32,559 nt of DNA from Ophiostoma sp. CBS 140.51 (lineage: Eukaryota > Ascomycota > Sordariomycetes > Ophiostomatales > Ophiostomataceae): the NCBI GenBank assembly GCA_029298735.1, contig JANSLP010000350.1:1-32559 (forward strand), written 5' to 3'. Position 1 is the first letter of the stretch; each line of letters begins with the position of its first letter. Below the pieces are notes generated by a model. That model worked only from the letters and a program-made list of their open reading frames with translations, did not search any database and was not told where the DNA came from. The position numbers were made by a program, and so were the translations under genes. This document shows positions 1-9,260 of this stretch, piece after piece.

Positions 1-540
1 CCGGCTTACTTATATACTATCTTATTAATCTTAATTAAAAATCTGACTTAACACCTTTATATACTCGCTTATTAACCTCGATTAATATTTAACCACGCTC
101 GTATACCACGTAGAAACAAGAGTACTACTCGGTCGTCTTATACGACCTCGTCGTCTCGATTACCTTATTACTGTTCCGCGGGCGTAATCGGCGCTATATC
201 GTTAATATCGAGGATCGATACGTCGAGAGCGGGTAAGATACGATAAACTTAGGCGGAGAAGACGACTTCCTCGCTACGAGGATACGATAAAGTAATAAAA
301 TAAAATAGAGTAAAAAGGCGGATAAAGAAAGGAAAAGAAAAGAGAAGAAAGAGATGGGAAACAAGCAAGAAAAGGAAAAGAAAAAAAAAGAAAAGAAGAA
401 AAAAAAGAAAAAGAAGAAAGAGAATAAAAACGAAAAATAAGTTTACGTTACGGACGCGTCGGTCGATTAACGTATAAACGCGAAAATAAGAGTAAAGTAC
501 TTCCTTGTCACGAAAGTAAATATCGGTTCGACCCCTTTTT
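1..540. repeat. AT-rich RIP-like sequence at window edge
   Basis: This stretch has no coding ORF of note. In the first 300 bases a hand count gives about 4 CA and 2 TG dinucleotides (roughly 19 of each expected by chance), while TA and CG are abundant. CpA to TpA depletion of this kind is the known signature of repeat-induced point mutation in Pezizomycotina. The element is too altered to name and continues off the left edge. It is likely the end of a mutated transposon or other repeat; which one cannot be told from this window. Confidence 0.7.
324..425 (+). repeat. Purine-rich low-complexity tract
   Basis: About 100 bases are almost pure A/G (runs of gaaa, aaag and gaag) with only isolated pyrimidines. 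The tract lies inside the RIP-like region. RIP-altered or simple-sequence origin cannot be separated. No function is claimed. Confidence 0.7.
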
Positions 541-552
541 AATTCGTATTAA

Positions 553-633
553 AGAAAAGCTGCCATTAGTTAAGGTGATTCATTTGCTATTTGATGTCTT
601 TTAGACCTGGAAGTTCGAATCTTTCCTTTTCCT
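553..633 (+). pseudogene. Decayed tRNA-Ser(GCT)-like element
   Basis: The 81 bases can be folded as a class II tRNA. Acceptor arms are 553-559 and 626-632 (six of seven pairs; the first is A-C). The T-arm has stem GGAAG/CTTTC around a TTCGAAT loop at 613-619. A variable-arm hairpin has stem GTCT/AGAC, and a D-arm GCC/GGT carries GTTAAGG as in serine tRNAs. GCT falls at the anticodon. Defects include lack of T at position 8, a D-loop with a single G where GG is expected, and two anticodon-stem mismatches, so it is probably a relic. It ends 4 bases before the stop of the convergent aldehyde dehydrogenase gene and sits at the edge of the RIP-like block. It could be an old nuclear tRNA, a mitochondrial-type insert or a tRNA-derived repeat. 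Confidence 0.38.
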
Positions 634-637
634 AGCC

Positions 638-2281
638 TCAAATATCCGGATCGGTAAAAGCCAGGTTGAGGTGGACAGCTTTTAACGTTGAGTATGCCTC
701 TAAGCCCGCTTCACCCAACTCGCGCCCAATACCCGACTGCTTGTATCCTCCAAACGGTACCCGAATGTCAGAGGCACCATCGGAATTGATCCACACGGTA
801 CCTGCCTGGAGCTTCTTGGAGACAGTGATAGCTCTGGTGACGTCGTTGGTAAAGATTGCTGCAGCGAGGCCGTAGTCTGTATCGTTCGCGGCCTTTAGTA
901 CCTCGGCATCGCCGTTGAACTTGCATACTACAGCGAATGGACCGAAAATCTCTTCCCTGTACACGTTCATGCCTGGCTTCACATCGCCCACAACTGTGGG
1001 TGCGAAGTAATAACCACGCCCATTCGGTCTATCGGCAGATGTTGTTCCTCCGAGTAGAATGCTGGCGCCTTGTTCCTTGGCGGACTTTGCATATGCGAGA
1101 ATCTTTTCATACTGACTCTTGGAGACCTGCGGGCCGTGATAGGTCTTCTCGTCAAACGGGTCGCCTACCACTGAGACCTTGTTCGTGTAGTCCAGGAACA
1201 GCCTTATGAACGAATCATATACCTTCTCGTGCACGAAAATTCGAGACGTAGCCGTGCAGACCTGTCCCATGTTGACCATGATTCCGTAATGGGCCCACTT
1301 CACGGCGTTCTTGAGATCGGCGTCATCAAAGATAATGACAGGCGACTTGCCGCCTGTTTCTAGGGTGATGTTCTTCAGGGTCAAAGAGGCCGCCTTCATG
1401 ATCTGCTTGCCTGTCGCTGTACTTCCGGTGAAGGAAATCTTGTCAACTCCTGGATGCTCCACTAACGCCATACCCGCTTCACAGCCGTTGCCGTTGACAA
1501 TGTTGATGACACCAGCAGGAACTCCTGCCTTTCGAACGAGATTCGCAAAATAAAGAATCGACAATGGCGTAAGCTCTGAAGGCTTCAGGACTGTCGTGTT
1601 TCCGCAAGCCAGGCAAGGACCGAGCTTCCAGCCTGCCATGCCAAGTGGATAGTTCCACCTGTAGATGAAAGACAATGTCAGCCGTAAAATGAAAATGTGC
1701 CATACACAAAGGTAGCGTTGGAGCGTTCCACTCACGGGATGATCTGTCCACAGACACCAATGGGCTCCCGTAGAGTGTATGTGAACTTGTTGTTCGAAGT
1801 TTCAATGGTTTGCCCGTACGTCTTGTCGGCCCAGCCACCATAATATCTGAAGACGCTGCACATCTCTTGGACATCACCAATGGCCTGGCTAAACGGCTTC
1901 CCGTTTTCCAGCGTCACAAGGGTGGCTATATCAACAGTGCACACCTCGACGAGGTCGGCCAGCTTCATCAGGAGTCGGCCCCGTTCTGTTCCTGGGGTGT
2001 CTGCCCAACTGCCCTCAAATGCAGCCCGTGCAGCCTGGACAGCTTTGTCCACATCTTCGGAGCCAGCGGCAGAAACTTTGGCTCTTTCCTCCTCGGTGCT
2101 GTTTGAAGAGTTAGCTTTGAGGACTCACCAACACTAAGATGGTGCATGTGTACCTTGGATTGATGACGCTTATGCTCTTGGTGTTGGACGGCTGAGTCCA
2201 TTCGTTGTTGATAAAAAGGCCAGTGGCAATGGTGATGCTTCTGCCATTGGGTGCGTTGATGGTAATTTCGTTAGATGCCAT
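638..2281 (-). CDS. Aldehyde dehydrogenase (NAD(P)+)
   Basis: Oxidises an aldehyde to the carboxylic acid, probably in the cytosol. Three exons are inferred: 2281-2154, 2098-1736 and 1658-638, giving 503 aa, the usual length for fungal ALDHs. The splices restore family-typical sequence (VINPSTEEE across the first, GQIIPWNYPLGM across the second). Visible motifs are PWN with Asn about 166, FTGST at about 240-244, the general-base Glu about 264 in LETGGKSP (the family usually has LELGGKSP, so Thr for Leu is a small oddity), the nucleophile Cys about 298 in GQVCTATSR, and EEIFGPF. The reading frame looks intact. It lies beside a permease and two FAD amine oxidases, so its likely substrate is the aldehyde they produce (for example an amino-aldehyde); the exact substrate is not visible. 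The start is the first ATG before the conserved N-terminus. Confidence 0.95.
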
Positions 2282-2333
2282 GATGAATAGCGCTGCGATT
2301 CTTAGATATTTACCGATACGAAACAGTACGAAA

Positions 2334-2353
2334 ACCCTATATATATATAGGGT
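2334..2353. promoter_or_regulatory. Perfect 20-bp palindrome with TATA core upstream of ALDH
   Basis: ACCCTA and TAGGGT arms flank an alternating TA core, and the whole 20 bases read the same on both strands. It ends 53 bases before the ALDH start codon, where a fungal TATA region or dimeric activator site would lie. Function is inferred from position only. Confidence 0.5.
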
Positions 2354-2836
2354 AACTTGTGGTTACGTAAAATAAATAGAGGAAAGATACCGAAGAATTG
2401 TAATGTAGAGTGGCAGAAAAGTTACTGTCAAAACTTGCCAGATTCGCACTCCTGTTATAGTTTCCTATCTGGGCGATGAAGCGATTCCGTATATATGGAT
2501 CCACTTGCAAACGGAAACTTGGTGCTCTGGAACAATACGACAGGAGTACAAGGCAGAAATTACTCGCCAAGGGAAAGCGTGTAGATTAACTATAGAGATG
2601 ACATTGAATTGTGAAAGAAAATTTATTGATGAAGTAATAAAGAATTTGCTCAATAAACTAGTCAGAGAACCATGACTGACTTCTGGCTCCCGGTATGCTT
2701 TGATGGGCAACCTGTCTGACGTCTTGTGCGTTGACTCGAAGGATAAAATAAATGCAAGCCGCTGCGAAGAGTACTAGAATCACTATCTGAAGATCCCTGA
2801 TATTCTTAAAAAGTATGAGGTTCTGTAAATGCTACA
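2354..2836. other. Intergenic: ALDH promoter and permease 3' flank
   Basis: AT-rich, with only short random ORFs on both strands. Apart from the palindrome nearer the ALDH start, I see no gene, repeat or strong motif. Confidence 0.6.
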
Positions 2837-4380
2837 TCACTCGGTCTGAGGCGGACCAGTGAACACTTTCCGGCCGTAGGCATAGTAATAAGCTAAGAAA
2901 AGACAAGAAAAAGCGACAACAACAACAAAACATAGTTCATCGTCGTTGGCGTGATGGGAAAGTAGGGCGGGAAGCAATAGAATACCAAAGACAAAACAGT
3001 CCAAAACAAGGTCATAATGTTGCAAAAAAGACCCCATTTACCCAACCAGAATGGTTCGCGAGGAATTTTGTATCGCCCTTTGTACAACATAAAGATAATA
3101 CAAATGGAGTAAGCAGAGTACTGCATAAGGATGCCTCCACTGACGAACGAGTTGAAGGCGACTTCCGATCCGAGATAGAGACAGCCGAGGATGGCAACAA
3201 ACAAGGACGACCAGACATGAGCCCACAGGGGCACGCTGTAAGGGGCTGGGGCAATCCTCCTGATTATTTTTGAGAATGGCAAAGCATCATCTCGGGCGAG
3301 AGACCAAGCCAGACGAGACTGCCAAGTCTGAATACCAAAAACAGCACCCAAGGACGTCACCAAGAGGAGCGTCTGCAGGCCAACAGGACCAGGGATCGTT
3401 CCGTCGAACACTTGGAAGAACAACTCCAGGGATGGGAGACCAGTTGAAGTGTCGATGACCTTTTCAATGTCTTGGACACAGAAAAGGAGAGCAATTGCCG
3501 TTGGCCAGGAAAGAACGGCACCGACGATTACAGTGGCCAACAAGGCTCGGGGCACGTTTCTCCGGGGATCGGGGATTTCCTCAGACATGTGTGTAACACC
3601 GTCCAGGCCCGAAAAACCCCAGTTCACGCCCAGCAGTCCTGTCAAAAAGGCGATGCCATCGTTCCATCCCGTAAGATTGGTGAATCCGGTGAAGACAAAT
3701 GTGGCGGATTGCTTTTGCTCGGACCGAGCGAGAATGGAGATGATGATGATGAGGGGTGTGGATATCGAGATGACGAGGAAGAACCGGCTCATCTTGGGCA
3801 AAACGGCCTCCCAGACGTTGAAGATCATCATGATGAGGTTAAAACCCTGATAGGTGATGAAGACCATCCAGGGATGTTCCGTGACATCTCCGTGACGCAG
3901 AACAACTAACGACACAGTCATCTGCGAGACCGCGATGAGGGAGGATGCACAGCCAAAGATAGCAGAAGCCCAGCTGATGTAGCCAACGACAAAAGACGAC
4001 ATGCGGCGGATAGGCTTGGGGGCCAGCATGGCTGCCCAGTAGTACTGGCCTCCAGCATTGGGATATGCGGAAGCCAGCTCGGCCAGACTGATGACAATGC
4101 AAAGAGCCATAAAGTAGATAATGAGCTGGCCCCACACCAAGGTAGCCGGACCACCGCTCCCGATACTCACGCTCAAAGACACCATCAAGGCGACTGGAGC
4201 GACGCAGATTTCATAGCCTATGGCGAAAAGACTCAGCAGGTTAAACTTGCGAGGAATCTCGGCAGTGTAACCCATGCGATTCACGTCGTCCTTATTGGCC
4301 ATGGCCTTTTCAGGATTATCCGCATGGTCGAGACTGACAGGGTCGGGTCCTGAGATGTCATGATCGTTGGCGAAATCCAT
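2837..4380 (-). CDS. Amino acid/choline/GABA-type permease, C-terminal frameshift
   Basis: Plasma-membrane or vacuolar amino acid permease of the APC superfamily, ACT subfamily (fungal GABA/choline permeases). The start ATG is at 4380 (MDFAND). Family motifs are MGYTAEIPRKFNLLS before the first membrane helix, GYEICVAP, LAELASAYPNAGGQYYW and SEEIPDPRRNVPRAL; about twelve hydrophobic segments follow in order. The open frame stops at 2893 after MNYV and a Leu-rich stretch, while the conserved tail YYYAYGRKVF is encoded in another frame up to a stop at 2837. No GT-AG intron with the needed length is available between them, so a one-base-type frameshift lies in the GTT-repeat and T-rich segment about 2895-2935. 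The 495-residue product lacks only the end of the last helix and tail and may still work. Paired with ALDH and oxidase genes, it probably imports their substrate. Confidence 0.88.
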
Positions 4381-5039
4381 TGTAGACAAAACGTGATTCG
4401 ATTGGCGTAGAAACTATCAATGATAGGATTGAAGAAACAGATCGAGGAGGAGGAAGACAGAGTCGAATCTTAATCTGCTCTTCGGTGGGCCACCGGCGTT
4501 GTTTATATCTACTCCGTATGGCTCTTGTCAGAGAGATGACCATTATTGAATTGCCGTTTCCCCAGGAAATGGCCTCCGTACCCTACGATAAGTTCACGTT
4601 ACCCCCCCGGCTTAGCTCAGGTTTGTCATTCCATCACCAACAGTCTCCACATAACCGGAGCCGTAAAAAGTGCCTGTTTCGACCTAGCCCAAAAGGCTGG
4701 GGGGACTTTTTAAGCGAATTACAATGCGTTTTTTCGTTTATATATTGGGTATAACGCCAACAAGAGGCTTATCCGCATAGACTTTCTCCTTTAGGTTCAG
4801 ATCAACCCGACAGAGTGGTTCTTCAACATTCGCAAGCTCCACACGTTGTGCGTGGATGATCTTGTGGGAATGGTGACATTCGAACCGCGCAGATCACTTA
4901 AGTGTGTATTTGCTCGCTCAAAATCGAGAGGTCTTGCTTTGGGTAGCACATTGCACGGCCAAGTCAAATCCAAATACGCAACCCTTTGTCAGAAGAAAAA
5001 AGCCCTCGATCGTTCTCTTGTCCCTTGACATAGCCCACT
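4381..5039. promoter_or_regulatory. Divergent promoter, permease / DAO oxidase 1
   Basis: The 659 bases between the diverging permease and oxidase starts hold no gene. A TACTCCGTA 9-mer lies at 4510-4518 and recurs in the other divergent promoter of the cluster (8908-8916). CGG-AG-CCG at 4656-4663 is a possible inverted half-site for a Zn2Cys6 dimer. A shared promoter would allow co-regulation of uptake and oxidation; this is inference. Confidence 0.55.
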
Positions 5040-6612
5040 ATGTCGAGTGACTCCAGCACCAGAGCCAAGGAGCGGCTCCTCGCCATCGCGAAGGCTTTAA
5101 ATAGCCAAGGCAGTGATGCCGAGAATCTGCCAACTGAATTCGTGGCCAAACTCAAGCAGTCACTCCTGAAAGATCCGTCGCTGCCACCAGCCGAACCCTC
5201 CATCTCTCTGTGGCAGCAGCCTGTTCACCCTCGCGTCGCCACTTTACAAACCACAATGTTGCCAGCACAAACCGACTTCGTGGTCATCGGCTCTGGTATA
5301 ACAGGCTGCAGCGTTGCAAAGGCGCTTTTGGAAAGTCAGTCCCCCGCGTTGGGAGACAGGGCACAGGTGACTGTGCTCGAAGCTCGTACTCTCGTGAGTG
5401 GTGCCACGGGTCGGAATGGTGGCCACCTCGTTACCCCTGTCGGGCATACTTACGGCACCTTGGTCAAGAGATTTGGTGTGGAAAATGCCCAAGCCATCTC
5501 AAGATTTAGTATTCGCAATATTGACCGGCTCATGGACTTGATAAAAACCATGAACTCGGATATACAAATGACAAGCGAAACCAGGGAACTGATCAAAGTC
5601 GTGGTTGCACGAGACCAGGAGACTTGGGATTCTGCCAAGCAGTCTGTGCTTGAATTCCAAGCAGCTGTGAAGGAGCATGAGAAGCTTCATCGCATCGTGG
5701 AAAAAGACCAGGTCGAAGAGGTATACACAATAGCCTTAATATCTCTGTGATCTGCAGCATGGGAATGGAGCTGACAATTCCAAACAGAGATGGGGCATCA
5801 CGGAAGGGTTCGGAGCCATTGAGCATCGAGCTGGGGCCATCTGGCCTTATCGCTTTGTCACTGGCGTCTTCGAACAGTTGTTCGCGCAGTATCCTGAGCG
5901 CCTTTCTATCGAGACGAATACCCCAGCCACGGATATTTCACATCAGCCGGGAAGCGAATATCCGTACTCTATTCAAACACCGCGAGGTATGGTACGTGCG
6001 AAGCAGGTCATCCACTGTACAAACGGGCACGGTGCGCACCTCTTGCGGCCATTGATTGGGTGTCTATACCCCTTCCGCGGCACTATGTCCGTCCAGAAGA
6101 GCGCCGGCTCGATGCCCAACGTGGGCAACAATCGTTCATGGAGCGGACTCAGCAAGCTTCAGCTAGATCCCAATACCGGCCTTTACCAGGAAAACCTGTT
6201 TTACATGCAACAGAATGGAAAGACGGGGGACTATTGGGTCGGAACGGAAATCTCCAGCCTGTTTGACACAATTTCTGGAGATGACAGTTCTGTATCAGCA
6301 GAGTCCATGGAGGCCCTGCTGAATTTCCTTCCCACATACTTCAAAGATTGGCCAGAGAACGTCCGGCCCCAGATCAAGGGGATATGGACAGGCATTCAAG
6401 GTCATACATCAGACGGCCTCCCACTTGTTGGCCGGATACCCACCCAATCGTCTGGAAGAAACGGTGATGGCGAATGGATAGCCGGCGGGTACAATGGGTA
6501 CGGGATGGACAAGGCATGGATGACAGGCGTGGCTTTGGTGAAGATGATTGAGGGAGAGGGTGTCCCGAGCTGGTTCCCCAAGTGCTTCCTCATCACCGAG
6601 GAGAGGCTCTAG
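5040..6612 (+). CDS. FAD-dependent amine/amino acid oxidase (DAO superfamily) 1
   Basis: Flavoenzyme of the D-amino-acid oxidase/glycine oxidase/PuuB type that dehydrogenates a C-N bond using FAD. Two exons, 5040-5720 and 5758-6612, give 511 aa; the 37-nt phase-0 intron (GTATAC to CTGCAG) is unusually short but restores the family segment GAIEHRAGAIWPYRF. The Rossmann motif GSGITG is at 84-89, the ribose-binding Glu at about 114 in TVLEAR, and the second FAD signature SGATGRNGGH at 120-129. The C-terminus has GIWTGIQGHTSDGLPLVGRIP and the closing FAD segment AGGYNGYGMDKAWMTG. No signal peptide is visible, so it is probably cytosolic or peroxisomal; it ends ERL, not a classical PTS1. It diverges from the permease and converges on the broken regulator. 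The substrate is unknown; amines, polyamine derivatives or secondary amino acids are candidates. Confidence 0.9.
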
Positions 6613-6721
6613 AAGACGTTGACATTTGAGCGAGGCCTGGCAAAGTGGTACTCTATTGCGAAGACGGGAGACTGGAAATAGATAGCTTCCAAAACTGCAT
6701 TCTCTCATAATGTAATTAAAG

Positions 6722-8713
6722 TTATCCTAACATTGTAGTCAGCCTCTTTTGAACGCATACATCTAGCCAGTAAAAGTCTCCGTCGCGAGTATCTAGAGCT
6801 TCGAATACGCTAGTGATGAGTTCCTGAATCTGAGCCACCTTGGTTAACGGAAGGATATGCCTGTATGCGCTAAGGCGAGATTGTAAGAAGCGATCTCCAT
6901 GGTTCTACCACTCACTCGAAACAGCTACCAAGATGAAAGGCTGAAGGCATCGCGTGTGAGACTCGAACGGGATTCCGCGGACCAGGTCAAGTGTGTGCAA
7001 GGCAAGACTTGTCAACCAGCCGTCTCTCTCTCCTTTGGAACAGGATTTTGAGGCCGCTCGTATGCGTAGAATTTTATCTAGATCCCATGGGCAGTAGCGC
7101 TCAGAGAGCAAGTCTGGAAACACGCGATAGATTTGGAGAAGGCCGCTGCATCGGTACGCCTCGTCCATGGTTCTGAGATGCTCCAGCGTGGTGCTTGGAT
7201 CTCCCGGATCCTTGAGCTTATTCGCATTAATCGGCTCGTGATCCACCAGTTGTCTCTCTAAGCGTCGCGCGTCCCTGATACAGTCCTTGAAGAAGTCCAG
7301 GTCCTTTTCAGTAAAAAATCGGGTTTCCGTAACTCGCTGCCGGTAGCGATACACAAGGTCACTGACCTCAGCTAGGACTCTTATAATGTGCTGTGATACC
7401 CCTGTGAACGGATGCGGGAAGACATCCTCGGCATGCCTGTCGTAGTCGATCGCCGCGAATGTGTTCTCCCGGGAGTTCCTGCGACTATTGCCAGACACAA
7501 AGGACAGCAACATGGTCTCGTAGTCCAATGCGCCTTGGAAGAACGCAGCTAATGGACTATACTGACCAGTATTGAGCCACTCCCCCAACATATCTGTGGC
7601 CATTTCGAGAGTTTCAGTTGCCAGAGTGCGTGGATTGAGCCAACTGGCCGTATGGGTGAGGAGCAGAACGGACAAGAGGTTTCCTTCCACTTCAGAAGCC
7701 ATCGGTGCGCGCTGCGGTAAACACAGCAAAGCCTGGGAGTGTTCCTGTACCGCAATAGAATATAACCCGGGGAAGTCAGCAGACAGGCAAGCTGCCGCCA
7801 TGCTTTGGACTGTGTGGTACAGACATTGCGATGATTGCCACTGGTCTTTGACTAATATTCTCATCAGGTTTTACTTGCCGTCCCAAGCACAATATAAAGG
7901 AATGACCTCTTGAAGGAAATATTCGATCAGGGTTGTCGGAAGATGGTCTAGGTCGTTCGCGGTCCACAGACCAGTCATGTTGTGAGCAACCACTTGATCC
8001 CCCGAGTTGTTGTGAGCAGCCACTTGCTCCCCCGAGTTTTCGTGAGCCTCTGATTCTGGTGGGCTGTTTAAAATAGTGTTGCTTGAGTTTGTTCTGGGCT
8101 GCTGCAACTTGCGACCGGGGTCATTGCATAAGACCCCGTCTACCAACGCATTGTACTCGATGTTGGCTGGCTGGATTTCTTCTAAAGAAGATGATAACAC
8201 TTCAGTCGGCACATGATCGGCAGGCATTCCTAGAATCAGACTGGTGTGTGCAACCTGGTTCTCACTATCCAAAGAGAGCGGCGTCCATCGCTCCCACCAA
8301 TGATCCAAGTCGGGGTTGACAACGGTGTCTTCAGAAGGGCCGATAAGAGTGTCCAGTTGAATATCGCCATCCACGTGAAGGTATTGATCAAAGTTTTGGT
8401 TTTCAGTGATGATGGGATTGGCGATGTTCTTTGGTGCCGTGTCTGGACTTCGCCTCCTTGCTCCAGATTCTACAGACTTGTTGCTGATCTGTCGAATTTG
8501 GTGTTTCGCAGGCCATCTCAACTTGACTGGGTAACCAGGACATGCTATTCCTCGTGCATTGCACTGGGAACAGGTCGGTTTCTTCTCATCGCATTTGATC
8601 TAGAGTTTGGCTTTTAGTAACCTCATAAGGCGCGTTCAGGAGTCAACGGTCCGACTTACTTTAGAGTTCTTACACTCGCAGCAACCATTCCGAGATCGAC
8701 GGTGCAGCGCCAT
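6722..8713 (-). pseudogene. Zn2Cys6 transcription factor with two in-frame stop codons
   Basis: Likely former pathway regulator of the cluster. Exon 1 (8713-8660) and exon 2 (8599-6722), separated by a 60-nt GTAAGT-TCTAG intron, form one continuous 643-codon frame. The binuclear cluster is complete: Cys 11, 14, 21, 28, 31 and 38 (C-x2-C-x6-C-x6-C-x2-C-x6-C). The rest fits the Fungal_trans_2 type of regulator (QWQSSQCLYHTVQSMAAACL; C-terminal FYWLDVCVQKRLTTMLG). The frame is interrupted by TAA at 7873-7871 (codon 261) and TAG at 6907-6905 (codon 583), with family-like sequence continuing in the same frame after each. Each stop is one C-to-T change from a Gln codon (CAA, CAG). Expression would give only the DNA-binding domain and part of the linker. 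A sequencing error would need two base substitutions and is less likely. Confidence 0.8.
7981..8040. repeat. Two 30-bp tandem copies inside the regulator
   Basis: Two adjacent 30-base units differ at a few positions and encode the ten-residue repeat NSGEQVAAHN / NSGDQVVAHN in the linker after the zinc cluster. This is a small in-frame minisatellite duplication. Confidence 0.85.
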
Positions 8714-9260
8714 GGCGATGACAAAAGATCAATCTTTAAAATAAAAAAAAGGCTAGAATAGGAGGCTGAAAAGAACAAGTTGTCGCCGTCTGTCTTGGGT
8801 ATGAGGCTTCGGATAGATGCTTGAATTGGTCCTGATGGGAATGCATCACAAGATCCGCTGGTTCAAAATGCCTCAGCAGAAAAAGCTGGGTCATAAAGCT
8901 AGCGGGGTACTCCGTAATTCGTAACCCATAATTGCATAGATTAGCATCGCGGGGAAGACGAGGCTAGAACGCCACGATATTGTGGATACTTCACTAGTAT
9001 TATTCCGGAAAGTATATGCGAAAAACCTTCCTAGACTCTGCCGGGGCCTTCTTCGTACGGCGATATTAGACCGTTTCCAAAGATTTCGCCGTCACTGTCC
9101 ATCCCAGGCCCGACGTTTAAAGCCCTTACTATCCTTGGCCAAGCAGAACACGGGCCTCATATCCCATATTTTGTGTGTGTATCACCTAGCCCAAAACCAG
9201 TCTTTTGACTTACTTATCTGCGAAGCCTCGAACCGTTCAACCCTGCCGCAAAACACGATC
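8714..9260. promoter_or_regulatory. Divergent promoter, regulator pseudogene / DAO oxidase 2
   Basis: The 547 bases hold no credible gene. An in-frame ATG at 8982 would extend the oxidase N-terminus but encodes unrelated sequence. TACTCCGTA at 8908-8916 matches the one in the permease/oxidase 1 promoter. Confidence 0.5.

Noticed and set aside
2896..2934. A 39-nt GT..TAG intron at the end of the permease that would remove the frameshift
   Set aside because: Its length is a multiple of three, so the frame stays wrong, and it lacks a consensus donor and branch site; other GT positions also give unsuitable lengths.
4840..4890. B-box-like GGTTCGAA on the minus strand as a tRNA
   Set aside because: No A box, acceptor stem or cloverleaf can be drawn around it.
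7849..7876. A short GTAAAA..TTAG intron skipping the regulator's TAA
   Set aside because: About 23 nt is too short to splice and the resulting frame is wrong.
8982..9260. Upstream ATG extending oxidase 2 by 93 residues
   Set aside because: The added sequence is unlike the family, and ATG 9261 gives a normal N-terminus just before the FAD motif.
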